A stretch of 64,000 nucleotides of DNA from Ensifer sp. WSM1721 (GCF_000513895.2 NZ_CP165783.1:806001-870000), one strand, 5' to 3'. Positions 1 through 8,321 are shown, counted from the first letter of the stretch. The notes: generated by a model from the sequence alone, not told the origin. Made by a program: numbers and translations.

Positions 1-929
1 ACGAAGAAGCCGATCTTGTCGCCGCCGACCTTCTCGTCCTTGTAGAGGCCGGGGAAGAAGGCAAACCAGTTCATCGCCATCGCCACCTGGCCGGATTTGA
101 AGGCGTCGAGCCCCTCACCCATGTAGCTGTCGGTGTAACCGGGCGGCTGACAGCATTTGTAGAGAGCCTTGTAGGCTTCGAGGCCCGCCACGGCATCCGC
201 GGAATTGACGGCACCGTCCATGTCGTATTTGCCGCCGGTCTGCTCGTATTTGAAGCCATAGGGATAGAGCGCCGAGGTCGCGCCCATGGTGATGCCCTCG
301 GAGGCACGCTCGGTGAAGATCGCGGCACCATAGACCTTCTGGCCGTCGATTTCGCGACCGGTGAAGAATTCGGCGACCTGCTTCAATTCATCCCAGGACT
401 TCGGCGGGCCGAGGTCGCGGCCGTATTTCTCCTTGAACTCGGCCTGCAATTCCGGCTTGGCGAACCAATCCTTGCGATAGAACCAGCCGTTGGCGTCACC
501 CATGGCCGGCAGCGCCCAATAGTTCGGCGTGCCTTTCGGCCAAGTGGAATAGGCATTGACCGCGGCTTCGGCGAAGTCGCTCATCTTGATGCCTTCCTTG
601 TCGAAGAAATCGTTGAGCTTGACGTAGTAGCCGTTCTCGGCGGAACCGCCGATCCACTGGCTGTCGCCGATCAGGAGATCGCAGAGCTTGCCGCCCGAAT
701 TGAGCTCGTTGAGAATGCGGTCGGCGAAGTTCGGCCACGGCACGAACTCGAACTTCATCGTGGTGCCGGTCGCTGCGGTAAAATCCTTGGAGAGCTCGAC
801 CAGCGCATTCGCCGGATCCCAGGCCGCCCAGCACAGCGTCAATTCATCGGCCTTCGCCATTCCCGGTATCGCCGTCGACAGCACGAGTGCCGACGACATG
901 CCCATCAGGGCCTTCGTCACCTTCCGCAT
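1..929 (-). CDS. ABC transporter sugar-type solute-binding protein, 3' end cut by window edge
   Basis: Reading leftwards from an ATG at 929, preceded by a GGGAGG ribosome site, the frame is open to the window edge (309 codons visible). It begins with a signal peptide (MRKVTKALMGMSSALVLSTA, cleaved near AKA-DE). The mature part has a family 1 extracellular solute-binding fold, with an acidic/aromatic pattern such as DSQWIGGS and WALPAMGDANGWFYRKDWF. Proteins of this class deliver sugars or polyols to CUT1 importers in the periplasm. Permease and ATPase genes would be expected beyond the left edge. The substrate cannot be told. The upstream region carries a strong inverted repeat (1024-1051) that could be its operator. 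Confidence 0.85.
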   Translation of the reverse strand, partial: MRKVTKALMGMSSALVLSTAIPGMAKADELTLCWAAWDPANALVELSKDFTAATGTTMKFEFVPWPNFADRILNELNSGGKLCDLLIGDSQWIGGSAENGYYVKLNDFFDKEGIKMSDFAEAAVNAYSTWPKGTPNYWALPAMGDANGWFYRKDWFAKPELQAEFKEKYGRDLGPPKSWDELKQVAEFFTGREIDGQKVYGAAIFTERASEGITMGATSALYPYGFKYEQTGGKYDMDGAVNSADAVAGLEAYKALYKCCQPPGYTDSYMGEGLDAFKSGQVAMAMNWFAFFPGLYKDEKVGGDKIGFF

Positions 930-1023
930 GTATTCCTCCCAGATACAGAACCGACCGACGCCGGCCTCGGAAAATTCTCCCTTGCTCACATGCCCAAGCC
1001 ATACTCCCTCATGTTGAGCAATA

Positions 1024-1051
1024 TGTTTAGTGATATACGCTTTACTAAACA
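1024..1051. promoter_or_regulatory. Inverted repeat, candidate operator for the sugar ABC operon
   Basis: TGTTTAGT at 1024-1031 and ACTAAACA at 1044-1051 form a perfect 8-bp inverted repeat with a 12-bp AT-rich spacer, about 95 bp upstream of the start of the leftward solute-binding protein gene. The spacing and sequence suit a dimeric repressor of a sugar operon (ROK, LacI or DeoR type). No such regulator gene is visible in the window, so the assignment is inference. Confidence 0.45.
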
Positions 1052-1292
1052 CATCAAGTGAATTCGTCGCTGCAGCGCAGCATGCGTCGCGCGGAGAGCC
1101 AGAGGGGGAGCGTGCAAAGACTCGAGCGGCCTTGGAACGTTATTGTGGCCGCAGACCATCAACACGTCTCGATGCGCGGAAGACCGGGACGATCAGGTCG
1201 CCTCAGATGTGCCCTAATAAATATTGGTCTACTTGATTAATTTATAAGCATCAAACGCACAAATTATGAGCATAAATTTGCAAAACTTCCGC
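1052..1292. other. Intergenic region with a 22-bp-spaced direct repeat upstream of the guanidine operon promoter
   Basis: No credible gene is seen between the divergent sugar-binding-protein gene and the guanidine operon promoter. The stretch becomes AT-rich from about 1213. TTATAAGCAT (1242-1251) and TTATGAGCAT (1264-1273) are near-identical direct repeats exactly 22 bp apart, that is, two helical turns. The second copy lies within an imperfect inverted repeat (CAAATTATG at 1260 / CATAAATTTG ending 1280). They sit about 20-50 bp upstream of the -35 element and could bind an activator. Confidence 0.3.
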
Positions 1293-1320
1293 TTTACTTT
1301 AGAGGACATCAAACTATACT
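1293..1320 (+). promoter_or_regulatory. Sigma-70-like promoter of the guanidine operon
   Basis: TTTACT (1293-1298) and TATACT (1315-1320) are separated by 16 bp. The -10 box would place the transcript start near 1326-1328, exactly where the conserved riboswitch aptamer begins. That coincidence is the main support. The promoter was read by eye only. Confidence 0.5.
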
Positions 1321-1327
1321 GGCAATG

Positions 1328-1432
1328 TTTCTAGGGTTCCGATGCGATAAAGCATGACTGGACCGAGAGAAACCTCCGGTGGGGAGACATCCACCGGGTC
1401 CACGGCGGGATAAAAGCCCGGGAGGCTCATGC
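1328..1432 (+). promoter_or_regulatory. Guanidine-I riboswitch (ykkC/yxkD class)
   Basis: The conserved ykkC blocks appear in order: CTAGGGTTCCG (1331-1341), GACTGGACCGAGAGAAAC (from about 1357), and CGGCGGGATAAAAGCCCGGG (about 1412-1431), with variable helices between. These are the hallmarks of the guanidine-I aptamer, which turns genes on when guanidine binds. It lies 90 bp upstream of the first ORF of a transporter/hydrolase operon. Downstream, CCCC at 1494-1497 can pair with GGGG at 1509-1512, part of the Shine-Dalgarno of the binding-protein gene. This suggests translational control. The aptamer class is firm; the switching mechanism is inferred. Confidence 0.93.
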
Positions 1433-1520
1433 AGCGATGTCGTTGCTTTGGGAATCCCGCCTCGTGATTTCCGAGAAATGAGCGCAGCTTGAGCCCCAAG
1501 TCGAACAAGGGGAACAGACG

Positions 1521-2603
1521 ATGCGTTTCGGAAATGGCAGATTCGGTTTTCGTGCCCTCTCGGCCGCTCTCGGCCTCTCTCTCGCGCTACTCGCGGGCGG
1601 GACGCAGGCGGAGCCGAAGAAGGAATTCAATATCGCCTGGACGATCTATGTCGGCTGGATGCCATGGCCCTACGCGGCGGATGCCGGGATCGTGAAGAAA
1701 TGGGCCGACAAATACGGCATCACCATCAACGTCAAGCAGATCAACGATTACGTCGAGTCCATCAACCAGTACACCGCCGGCGGCTTCGACGGTGTGACGG
1801 CGACGAACATGGATGGCCTGACCATTCCTGCCGCCGGCGGCGTCGACACGACGATCCTGATCATCGGCGATTTCTCCAACGGCAATGACGGCATCGTCTC
1901 CAAGACCGCGAAGACGCCCGCCGATCTCAAGGGTGAGAGCATCAATCTTGTCGAACTGTCGGTCTCGCACTACCTGCTTGCGCGCGCTCTCGAAGCGGCG
2001 GGGCTTTCCGAAAAGGACGTGACGATCGTCAACACCTCCGACGCCGACATGGTCGCCGCCTTCAAGTCGCCGGAGACCTCGACGGTGGTGACCTGGAACC
2101 CGCTGCTCGCCGAGGTCAGGGCCGAACCCGGTTCCGCCGCGCTGTTCGATTCCACGCAAATTCCGGGCGAGATCATCGACACGCTGATGGTCAACACAGA
2201 GGTGCTCAAGGACAATCCCGCCTTCGGCAAGGCACTCGCCGGCATCTGGTACGAGACGATGGCGGTCCTTTCCGATCCGGGCGAAAAGGGCAAAGCGGCG
2301 CGTGCCGCCATGGGCGCGATGTCCGGCACGGACCTTGCCGGCTTCGAGGCCCAACTTGCGGCGACCAAGCTGTTCGCGACACCTGAGGAGGCGGTCGCCT
2401 TCACCGAGAGCGAGGACCTCATCAAGACGATGGACCTCGTCAGAACCTTCTCCTTCGACCATGGCCTGCTCGGCGACGACGCTTCCGACAAGGACGCCGT
2501 CGGCATCGCGTTCCCGGGCGGGCAGGTTCTCGGCTCGACCGACAACGTGAAGCTGCGCTTCGACGTCAGCTACATGAGGCTCGCTGCCGAAGGCTCCCTC
2601 TGA
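1521..2603 (+). CDS. NitT/TauT-type ABC transporter substrate-binding protein (likely guanidine or urea-like ligand)
   Basis: This is a 360-residue periplasmic binding protein. A signal peptide (about residues 1-30, ending GGTQAEP) is followed by a NMT1/TauA-like domain (FNIAWTIYVGWMPWPYAADAGI at its start, DTLMVNTEVLKDNP in the second lobe). The AAGGGGAA ribosome site starts 14 bp before the ATG and may be masked by the riboswitch expression platform. It is the first gene of the operon, followed by a permease and an ATPase. Related riboswitch-linked proteins are often labelled putative urea-binding. The guanidine riboswitch and downstream hydrolase make guanidine, or a compound that releases it, the more likely cargo. 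Ligand identity is inference. Confidence 0.88.
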   Translation: MRFGNGRFGFRALSAALGLSLALLAGGTQAEPKKEFNIAWTIYVGWMPWPYAADAGIVKKWADKYGITINVKQINDYVESINQYTAGGFDGVTATNMDGLTIPAAGGVDTTILIIGDFSNGNDGIVSKTAKTPADLKGESINLVELSVSHYLLARALEAAGLSEKDVTIVNTSDADMVAAFKSPETSTVVTWNPLLAEVRAEPGSAALFDSTQIPGEIIDTLMVNTEVLKDNPAFGKALAGIWYETMAVLSDPGEKGKAARAAMGAMSGTDLAGFEAQLAATKLFATPEEAVAFTESEDLIKTMDLVRTFSFDHGLLGDDASDKDAVGIAFPGGQVLGSTDNVKLRFDVSYMRLAAEGSL

Positions 2604-2684
2604 CGCCGCTACAGGGCACGGACTGACGCTGCCCCTGCCCTGCCGGCTTCGGCCCGAGATGTTCTCCAGAGGATGGAAAGACTC

Positions 2685-3509
2685 ATGCGACGTGCCGTCA
2701 ATATCGTCCCGGGATCGGGAACGCGGATCCTGCTTGCCCTCCTGCCCTTCCTGCTGATCGCCTGCCTCTATGTCGTCGCCTCGGCGGAACGGCGGGCCGC
2801 AAATCCGGGCGACAAGCTGCTGCCGCCGATCACGGAAATGGCGACGAGCATGGACCGGTTGGCGACCGAGCCCGACCGGCGGTCGGGAGACTTGACCCTC
2901 TGGTCTGATACCGCGGCGAGCCTCCAGCGACTGTTCATCGGCCTCGGTGCGGCCGCCGCCATCGGCTTGGTGCTCGGGCTGACGCTCGGGCTGCTTCCGC
3001 TAGCAAGCGCCGGGCTGTCGCCGCTCGTCGCCGTCGTTTCGATGATCCCGCCGATGGCGATCCTGCCGGTGCTGTTCATCGTCTTCGGCCTCGGCGAACT
3101 CTCCAAGGTGGTGCTGATCGTAATCGGCATCGCACCCTTCCTCGTTCGCGACCTCGCCATGACCGTCACCGCCATCCCGAGTGAGCAGATCGTCAAGGCG
3201 CAGACGCTCGGCGCCTCCACCTGGCAACTGATGCTGCGCGTTGCACTGCCGCAGGCGATGCCGCGGCTCATCGAAGCGCTCAGGCTATCACTCGGCCCGG
3301 CCTTCCTCTTCTTGATCTCGGCGGAAGCGATCGCCGCCGAGAGCGGCCTCGGCTATCGCATCTTCCTCGTCCGGCGCTATCTCGCCATGGACGTGATCCT
3401 GCCCTACGTCGCCTGGATCACCCTCATCGCCTATCTTCTCGACTGGCTGCTGGCGCGGCTCGCCCGGCGCGCTTTCCCCTGGGCCTATGTCCAGGAGACG
3501 CGCCGATGA
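2685..3509 (+). CDS. NitT/TauT-type ABC transporter permease
   Basis: An inner-membrane permease of about 274 residues from the ATG at 2685 (278 if the ATG at 2673 is used; 2685 is preferred because a GGAAAG lies just before it). It has about six hydrophobic segments and the BPD_transp_1 EAA loop (EQIVKAQTLGASTWQLMLRVALPQAMPRL, residues about 168-196), as in SsuC/TauC. The stop overlaps the ATPase start by 4 bp (ATGA), so the two are translationally coupled. It forms the channel of the importer encoded by this operon. Confidence 0.88.
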   Translation: MRRAVNIVPGSGTRILLALLPFLLIACLYVVASAERRAANPGDKLLPPITEMATSMDRLATEPDRRSGDLTLWSDTAASLQRLFIGLGAAAAIGLVLGLTLGLLPLASAGLSPLVAVVSMIPPMAILPVLFIVFGLGELSKVVLIVIGIAPFLVRDLAMTVTAIPSEQIVKAQTLGASTWQLMLRVALPQAMPRLIEALRLSLGPAFLFLISAEAIAAESGLGYRIFLVRRYLAMDVILPYVAWITLIAYLLDWLLARLARRAFPWAYVQETRR

Positions 3510-4312
3510 GCGAGATCCGCGTCCACAATGTCTGGATGGAATATGGCAACCAGATCGTGCTCGAAAGCATATCGGTCGACATCGCCTCCGGCGCCTTCGT
3601 CTCCGTCGTCGGTCCCTCGGGCTGCGGCAAATCCACCTTTCTCCGGATGATCCTCGGCCAGCAGCGGCCGACGCGCGGCATCATCACGCTCGATGGAGCG
3701 GCGCTGCCGGACGAGCCGGGTCCGGACCGCGGCGTGGTTTTCCAGCGCTATTCGGTTTTTCCCCACCTGAACGTTCTACAGAACGTCCTGATCGCCTTCG
3801 AATTCGCGGAGAGCTCGTTCACGGCCAAGCTGTTTGGAGCGAAGCGACAGGCGGCCAGCGAGAAGGCGGAAGCGCTTCTTGAAGCGGTTGGGCTCAGCGA
3901 GCACACTCGGAAGTATCCGAGTGCGCTTTCGGGTGGGCAGCAGCAGCGGCTGGCGATCGCCCAGGCGCTCGCCAGGGAACCGAAGGTGCTGCTGCTCGAC
4001 GAGCCTTTCGGCGCGCTCGACCCCGGGACGCGGGCGCAGATGCACGCGCTCATCAATCCGCTCTGGCGCGAGCGCGGCATGACCGTGATCATGGTGACCC
4101 ACGACCTCAAGGAGGCCTTCGGTCTCGGGACGCGGCTGCTCGCCTTCGATAGGCCGCGCATCGATCCGCAAGCGCCTGAGCGCTACGGCGCCCGCATCAT
4201 CTACGACCTCGATTTGAGCCGCGACGGGCCCGTCCCGGTACTCGGCTTTTCGCGGCCGATCGAGGCCAGCCCCACGTCCCAGGAAACGAAAAGGAGCATG
4301 CCCCATGCGTGA
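3506..4312 (+). CDS. NitT/TauT-type ABC transporter ATP-binding protein
   Basis: A 268-residue ATPase with Walker A GPSGCGKST (about residues 37-45), Q-loop VVFQRYSVFP, signature [15 protein letters not shown], Walker B VLLLDEPFGALDP and H-loop VTHDL. It is a SsuB/TauB-type family member. It overlaps the permease by 4 bp at its start and the guanidine-hydrolase gene by 8 bp at its end, so importer and hydrolase are made together. The C-terminal 60 residues after the H-loop are variable and of unknown role. Confidence 0.9.
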   Translation: MSEIRVHNVWMEYGNQIVLESISVDIASGAFVSVVGPSGCGKSTFLRMILGQQRPTRGIITLDGAALPDEPGPDRGVVFQRYSVFPHLNVLQNVLIAFEFAESSFTAKLFGAKRQAASEKAEALLEAVGLSEHTRKYPSALSGGQQQRLAIAQALAREPKVLLLDEPFGALDPGTRAQMHALINPLWRERGMTVIMVTHDLKEAFGLGTRLLAFDRPRIDPQAPERYGARIIYDLDLSRDGPVPVLGFSRPIEASPTSQETKRSMPHA

Positions 4313-5510
4313 ACCCCCAAGCCGCCAGTCTCGCCGCGCCGGCCCCATAGCGACGCCCGTTCGCGAGCGCCGGCACCACCCGGATTTCAACATGCTCGAC
4401 AGCCAGGGCTGGAAGGCGCTCGAGGCGGAGGGGAAGCTTTCCGGCAACGGCTGGGGACGGGAAAAGAAATGGGCGCTCGAAATGGGCCTGCCGGGCTCGG
4501 AGAGCCTCACGGACAAGTCGATCCCCACCTTCGCGCGGGGCGAGCTGCCGCATTTCGCCGGCATCAACACGTTCCTGAAGGCGCCCTACGTCGAAAATGT
4601 CCGCGATGTCGGCAAATACGATGCGGCCGTGCTCGGCATCCCGTTCGACAGCGGCACGACCTATCGGCCGGGCACGCGCTTCGGACCGCAGGGTATCCGC
4701 CGCATCTCGGCGCTCTACACGCCTTATAACTATGAAATGGGCGTCGACCTGCGCGAACAGATGACGCTCTGCGATGCGGGCGACGTCTTCACCATCCCGG
4801 CCAATCTGGAAAAGAGCTTCGACCAGATCACCCGCGGCGTCGCCCATGTCTTTTCCTCCGGCGCGCTGCCGATCATGCTCGGCGGCGACCATTCCATCGG
4901 CTTTCCCTGCGTGCGCGGCATCGCCGAATGCACCTCGAAACGCATCGGCATCATCCATTTCGATCGCCACATCGATATCCAGGAAAAGGATCTCGACGAA
5001 CGCATGCACACGACGCCGTGGTTCTGGGCGACCAATCTGCCGAACGTCTCGCCGAAAAATCTCGTCCAGCTCGGTATCGGCGGCTGGCAGGTGCCGCGCG
5101 ACGGCGTGAAGGTGGCGCGCGAGCGCGGCACCAATGTGCTGACGATCGACGACATCGAAAAGCTCGGTCCGGAGAAGACCGCCGAGATCGCGCTCGAGCT
5201 CGCCTGGAAGGACGCCGACGCCGTCTACATTTCCTTCGATGTCGACAGTATCGATTGCGGCTTCGTACCCGGCACGGGCTGGCCGGAACCGGGCGGCTTC
5301 CTCCCGCGCGAGGCGCTGAAGATCCTCGGGCTGGTTGCGGCAGAGGGGCTCTGCGGTCTCGAGGTCGTCGAGGTCAGCCCGCCCTACGACACCTCCGACA
5401 TCACGGCGCTTTTCGGCGTGCGGGTGGTGGTGGAGGCGCTTGGCTCGCTCGTAGCGCATGGCAAGCTCGGCTCCCACAAGCACCTGATCGACAAGCCGGT
5501 GAGCTTCTGA
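4305..5510 (+). CDS. gdmH: Ureohydrolase (agmatinase/arginase family), probable nickel guanidine hydrolase
   Basis: A 401-residue member of the arginase fold. Metal ligands are visible as GGDHS (H196), FDRHID (D220, H222, D224) and SFDVDSID (D312, D314). The DRHID variant (agmatinases usually have DAHTD), the GTGWPEPGG stretch after the last metal motif and the long N-terminal extension (about 100 residues before the core) resemble guanidine hydrolases of the GdmH type, which cleave guanidine to urea and ammonia with a nickel pair. The guanidine-I riboswitch, the coupled importer, and the downstream histidine-rich and HupE genes agree. Agmatinase or guanidinobutyrase remain formal alternatives. 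The family is seen in the sequence; the substrate is inferred from context. Confidence 0.88.
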   Translation: MREPPSRQSRRAGPIATPVRERRHHPDFNMLDSQGWKALEAEGKLSGNGWGREKKWALEMGLPGSESLTDKSIPTFARGELPHFAGINTFLKAPYVENVRDVGKYDAAVLGIPFDSGTTYRPGTRFGPQGIRRISALYTPYNYEMGVDLREQMTLCDAGDVFTIPANLEKSFDQITRGVAHVFSSGALPIMLGGDHSIGFPCVRGIAECTSKRIGIIHFDRHIDIQEKDLDERMHTTPWFWATNLPNVSPKNLVQLGIGGWQVPRDGVKVARERGTNVLTIDDIEKLGPEKTAEIALELAWKDADAVYISFDVDSIDCGFVPGTGWPEPGGFLPREALKILGLVAAEGLCGLEVVEVSPPYDTSDITALFGVRVVVEALGSLVAHGKLGSHKHLIDKPVSF

Positions 5511-5520
5511 GGAGACGGCC

Positions 5521-6060
5521 ATGCACGGCGGACATCATCACCACCACGGCGCGCAATCGCACCACCATGATCATGATCACGGTCACGACCATTATCATGA
5601 GGGCCACCAGCACACGGGTCCCGGCCATAACCGGCAGCGTGACACCGTACAATGGCAGGTACCGCATCGCCCCGAAAGCAAGGACCTGTCGCCGCCGCAC
5701 GAACGTGATCTCGATCTCGTCGAGGCGAGTTTCGTCGAGAACTTCGCCCGGGCGAGTGATCAGACGAGTTTTCTCAGGCTTGCGGGCATTCCCTTCGTCG
5801 GCGTCGACGCTTCCGGGAAAGCCCTGCATCTGCTTCGTGTCGAGACCGCGGATCGCACCGACATCGGCGCGGTCGTGCCGCTCCTCGGTGGCAACGGCGT
5901 ACGCTACGACGTGCTGCCCGCCCGCATGACCTCGCGCCGCCACGACCTCTCATTCCTCTATCACGACGGCAAAGCGGTCGTCCGGCTGTCGTTCGCCGAG
6001 GCACGCAAGCTCGAGGACCGCACTGACGCGTCGCATTTCGATATCGAACCGACCGAATGA
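5521..6060 (+). CDS. Histidine-rich metal-binding protein (putative nickel storage/chaperone)
   Basis: A 179-residue protein with 17 histidines in its first 36 residues, alternating with Asp and Gly (HHHHH, HHHDHDHGHDHYH). This is a nickel/zinc-binding tail like those of UreE, HypB and CooJ. The rest (about 45-179) is a small predicted alpha/beta domain without a motif I recognise, and it lacks the P-loop of HypB/UreG. No signal peptide is seen, so it should be cytosolic. It starts 10 bp after the guanidine-hydrolase stop and precedes a nickel permease gene. It most likely stores nickel or delivers it to the hydrolase. HypA/HypB-like partners, known for the cyanobacterial enzyme, are not encoded here. 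Confidence 0.78.
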   Translation: MHGGHHHHHGAQSHHHDHDHGHDHYHEGHQHTGPGHNRQRDTVQWQVPHRPESKDLSPPHERDLDLVEASFVENFARASDQTSFLRLAGIPFVGVDASGKALHLLRVETADRTDIGAVVPLLGGNGVRYDVLPARMTSRRHDLSFLYHDGKAVVRLSFAEARKLEDRTDASHFDIEPTE

Positions 6061-6085
6061 ATTCTCCCTTCAGAAAGGCAACGTC

Positions 6086-6670
6086 ATGATTTTTCGGACC
6101 ATCGCTGCGCTCGCCGCCCTCCTAATCACTCTGCCCGGTCAGGCCCTGGCCCATATCGGCGACCCTGTCCACGGCATCGAAAGCGGCTTCCTCCACCCCT
6201 TCTCAGGCCTTGATCACCAGCTCGCCATGGTCGCCGTCGGGCTGATTGCCGCGCGGCTTGGCGGCCCGGCGCTCTGGCAATTGCCAGTCGCCTTCGTCTC
6301 GGCCATGGTCGCGGGCGCAGCCGTAGCCATGAGCGGGACGACGGTGCCGCTCGTCGAAACGGCGATCCTCGCCTCCGTGATCATCTACGGCGCAGCGCTG
6401 ATCATAAACGCGAACGTGCCGGTTACTCTGGCTGTCACGGGCAGCGCCGCCTTCGCCTTCTTCCATGGCTTGGCCCATGGAGCCGAGGGGCCGGCTGCCG
6501 CTCCCCTCGGCTATATCCTCGGTTTCGTTGGCGGCACGGTGATCCTTCTCGTAACCGGCATCGCCGTCTGCCGTGGGGTTGCCCGATATGACGTGGCCGG
6601 AGCGGCGGCGCTTCGTATCGCCGGCACGGTGATCGTGAGCGCCGGTGTCGGGCTCGCTTATGTTGCCTGA
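6086..6670 (+). CDS. hupE: HupE/UreJ family nickel permease
   Basis: A 194-residue membrane protein with a cleavable or N-terminal hydrophobic segment ending QALAH. It has the family motif HPFSGLDH (about residues 33-40) and a second FHGLAHGAEG motif (about 132-141), with about six to seven helices. HupE/UreJ proteins bring Ni(II) across the inner membrane for hydrogenase or urease. Neither enzyme is in the window. Placed 25 bp after the His-rich gene in a riboswitch-led operon, it probably supplies nickel to the guanidine hydrolase. Confidence 0.87.
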   Translation: MIFRTIAALAALLITLPGQALAHIGDPVHGIESGFLHPFSGLDHQLAMVAVGLIAARLGGPALWQLPVAFVSAMVAGAAVAMSGTTVPLVETAILASVIIYGAALIINANVPVTLAVTGSAAFAFFHGLAHGAEGPAAAPLGYILGFVGGTVILLVTGIAVCRGVARYDVAGAAALRIAGTVIVSAGVGLAYVA

Positions 6671-7022
6671 CGCTTCGCGCGCGAGGAGATGAATATGCGT
6701 GCCATAGCCGACATGTTGATTTGCTGGCGACAGGTCATCTTCGCGGGTATGGCTTCCCGCTTTGCTGGTCTGCAGAGACTGCATCCAGCCTCGCCCCCGC
6801 CGACAACCAGCGCGCAGAGCGACGCTGTAAAGAGCGACGGCCCCATAACGCTGCGCAAACGTGGTAAAAGGCGAGTGTGAAGGTCGCGTTTGTCGAGGCG
6901 GGCCGCACCGCAGACCTCCTTGGCCGGTGGCACTGATGGCCCGGCGCGCCCGCGTCCCGCAGGTCCTGATGCAATCCTACCGGCGCGGCGAGCGCTGAGC
7001 GATAACCCGGAGAGCCTCACCC
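6671..7022. other. 352-bp gap between hupE and the amidohydrolase gene
   Basis: I see no convincing gene here. A 63-codon frame (6689-6880, plus) follows a GAGGAG but has no recognisable features, and it could be a leader or a relic. No T-tract terminator is evident, so the riboswitch transcript could read into the amidohydrolase gene at 7023. Confidence 0.3.
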
Positions 7023-8321
7023 ATGTTCGACCTGATCATCCGCAATGCGAATCTTCCCGACGGCCGCGAGGGCTTCGATATCGGCATTGCCGGCGGCAAG
7101 ATCGCAGCCATCGAGAAATCCATCGCCGCGACCGCCGGCGAGACGATCGACGCGACCGGCCGGCTCGTCAGCCCGCCCTTCTGCGATCCGCATTTCCATA
7201 TGGACGCAACGCTATCGCTCGGCATGCCGCGGATGAACGTCTCCGGGACGCTGCTTGAGGGTATCGCGCTCTGGGGCGAGTTGCGCCCGCTCTTGACGAA
7301 GGAAGCCCTCATTGAACGGGCCTTGCGCTATTGCGACCTCGCCGTCACCCAGGGCCTTCTCTACATTCGCAGCCATGTAGACACCTCCGATCCGCGGCTG
7401 GTGACGGCCGAAGCGCTGCTCGAGGTCAAGGAAAAGGTCGCTGCCTACATCGAGCTTCAGCTCGTCGCCTTCCCCCAGGACGGCTATTACCGCGCACCCG
7501 ACGGCGTCGCCTCGCTCGAGCGCGCGCTCGATATGGGCGTCGGCATTGTCGGCGGCATTCCGCATTTCGAGCGGACGATGGAAGATGGCGCCCGCTCAGT
7601 CGAGGCGCTGTGCCGGATCGCCGCCGACCGTGGCCTGCCGGTCGACATGCACTGCGACGAAACCGACGATCCGATGTCGCGCCACATCGAAACGCTGGCT
7701 GCCCAGACGGTACGTTTCGGCCTAAAGGGACGCGTGGCAGGTTCGCATCTCACCTCGATGCATTCCATGGATAATTACTACGTCTCGAAGCTCATCCCGC
7801 TGATGGCTGAGGCGGAGATCAACGTGATCCCCAATCCGCTGATCAACATCATGCTGCAGGGCCGGCATGACACCTATCCGAAACGGCGCGGCATGACGCG
7901 GGTTCGGGAGCTCATGGCGGCCGGCCTGAACGTCTCCTTCGGGCATGACTGCGTCATGGATCCCTGGTACTCGATGGGCTCGGGTGACATGCTGGAGGTC
8001 GCCCATATGGCAATCCATGTCGCGCAGATGGCCGGCGTCGAGGACAAGCGCAAGATCTTCGACGCGATCACCGTCAATTCAGCGAAGACCATGGGGCTCG
8101 AAGGCTACGGTCTCGACATTGGCTGCAAGGCAGATCTCGTCGTGCTGCAGGCGGCCGACGTCGCCGAGGCGTTGAGGTTGAAGCCGAATCGCCTGTTCGT
8201 CATAAAGGCGGGCAAGATCATTGCCAAGACTGCGCCGCGCATTGGAGAGCTCTTCCTCGCCGGGCGCCCTGCCTCGGTCGAGATCGCGCGCGATTATGTC
8301 CCCCAGGTGCAGCAGCGCTGA
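7023..8321 (+). CDS. Cytosine deaminase-type amidohydrolase
   Basis: A 432-residue amidohydrolase of the CodA branch. Its metal and catalytic motifs are DPHFHMDATLS (about residues 57-67), HCDETDDPMSR (about 210-220), GSHLTSMHSMD and GHDCVMDPWYSMGSGDMLE (about 307-325). The fit to cytosine deaminase is good over the full length. Enzymes of this branch also hydrolyse isocytosine, ammelide-type triazines and creatinine. Being downstream of a guanidine operon, a cyclic guanidine such as creatinine is worth considering, but the sequence alone does not decide. It starts with a clear ATG after CCCGGAGAG and is followed by a radical SAM gene. Confidence 0.82.
   Translation: MFDLIIRNANLPDGREGFDIGIAGGKIAAIEKSIAATAGETIDATGRLVSPPFCDPHFHMDATLSLGMPRMNVSGTLLEGIALWGELRPLLTKEALIERALRYCDLAVTQGLLYIRSHVDTSDPRLVTAEALLEVKEKVAAYIELQLVAFPQDGYYRAPDGVASLERALDMGVGIVGGIPHFERTMEDGARSVEALCRIAADRGLPVDMHCDETDDPMSRHIETLAAQTVRFGLKGRVAGSHLTSMHSMDNYYVSKLIPLMAEAEINVIPNPLINIMLQGRHDTYPKRRGMTRVRELMAAGLNVSFGHDCVMDPWYSMGSGDMLEVAHMAIHVAQMAGVEDKRKIFDAITVNSAKTMGLEGYGLDIGCKADLVVLQAADVAEALRLKPNRLFVIKAGKIIAKTAPRIGELFLAGRPASVEIARDYVPQVQQR

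Noticed and set aside
4197..5522. 441-codon minus-strand frame across the guanidine hydrolase
   Set aside because: Antisense of a gene with intact metal motifs; long antisense frames are common in high-GC DNA.
6689..6880. 63-codon frame after hupE with a GAGGAG upstream
   Set aside because: No recognisable domain, signal or helix; composition is not convincing. Kept only as a note in the gap entry.
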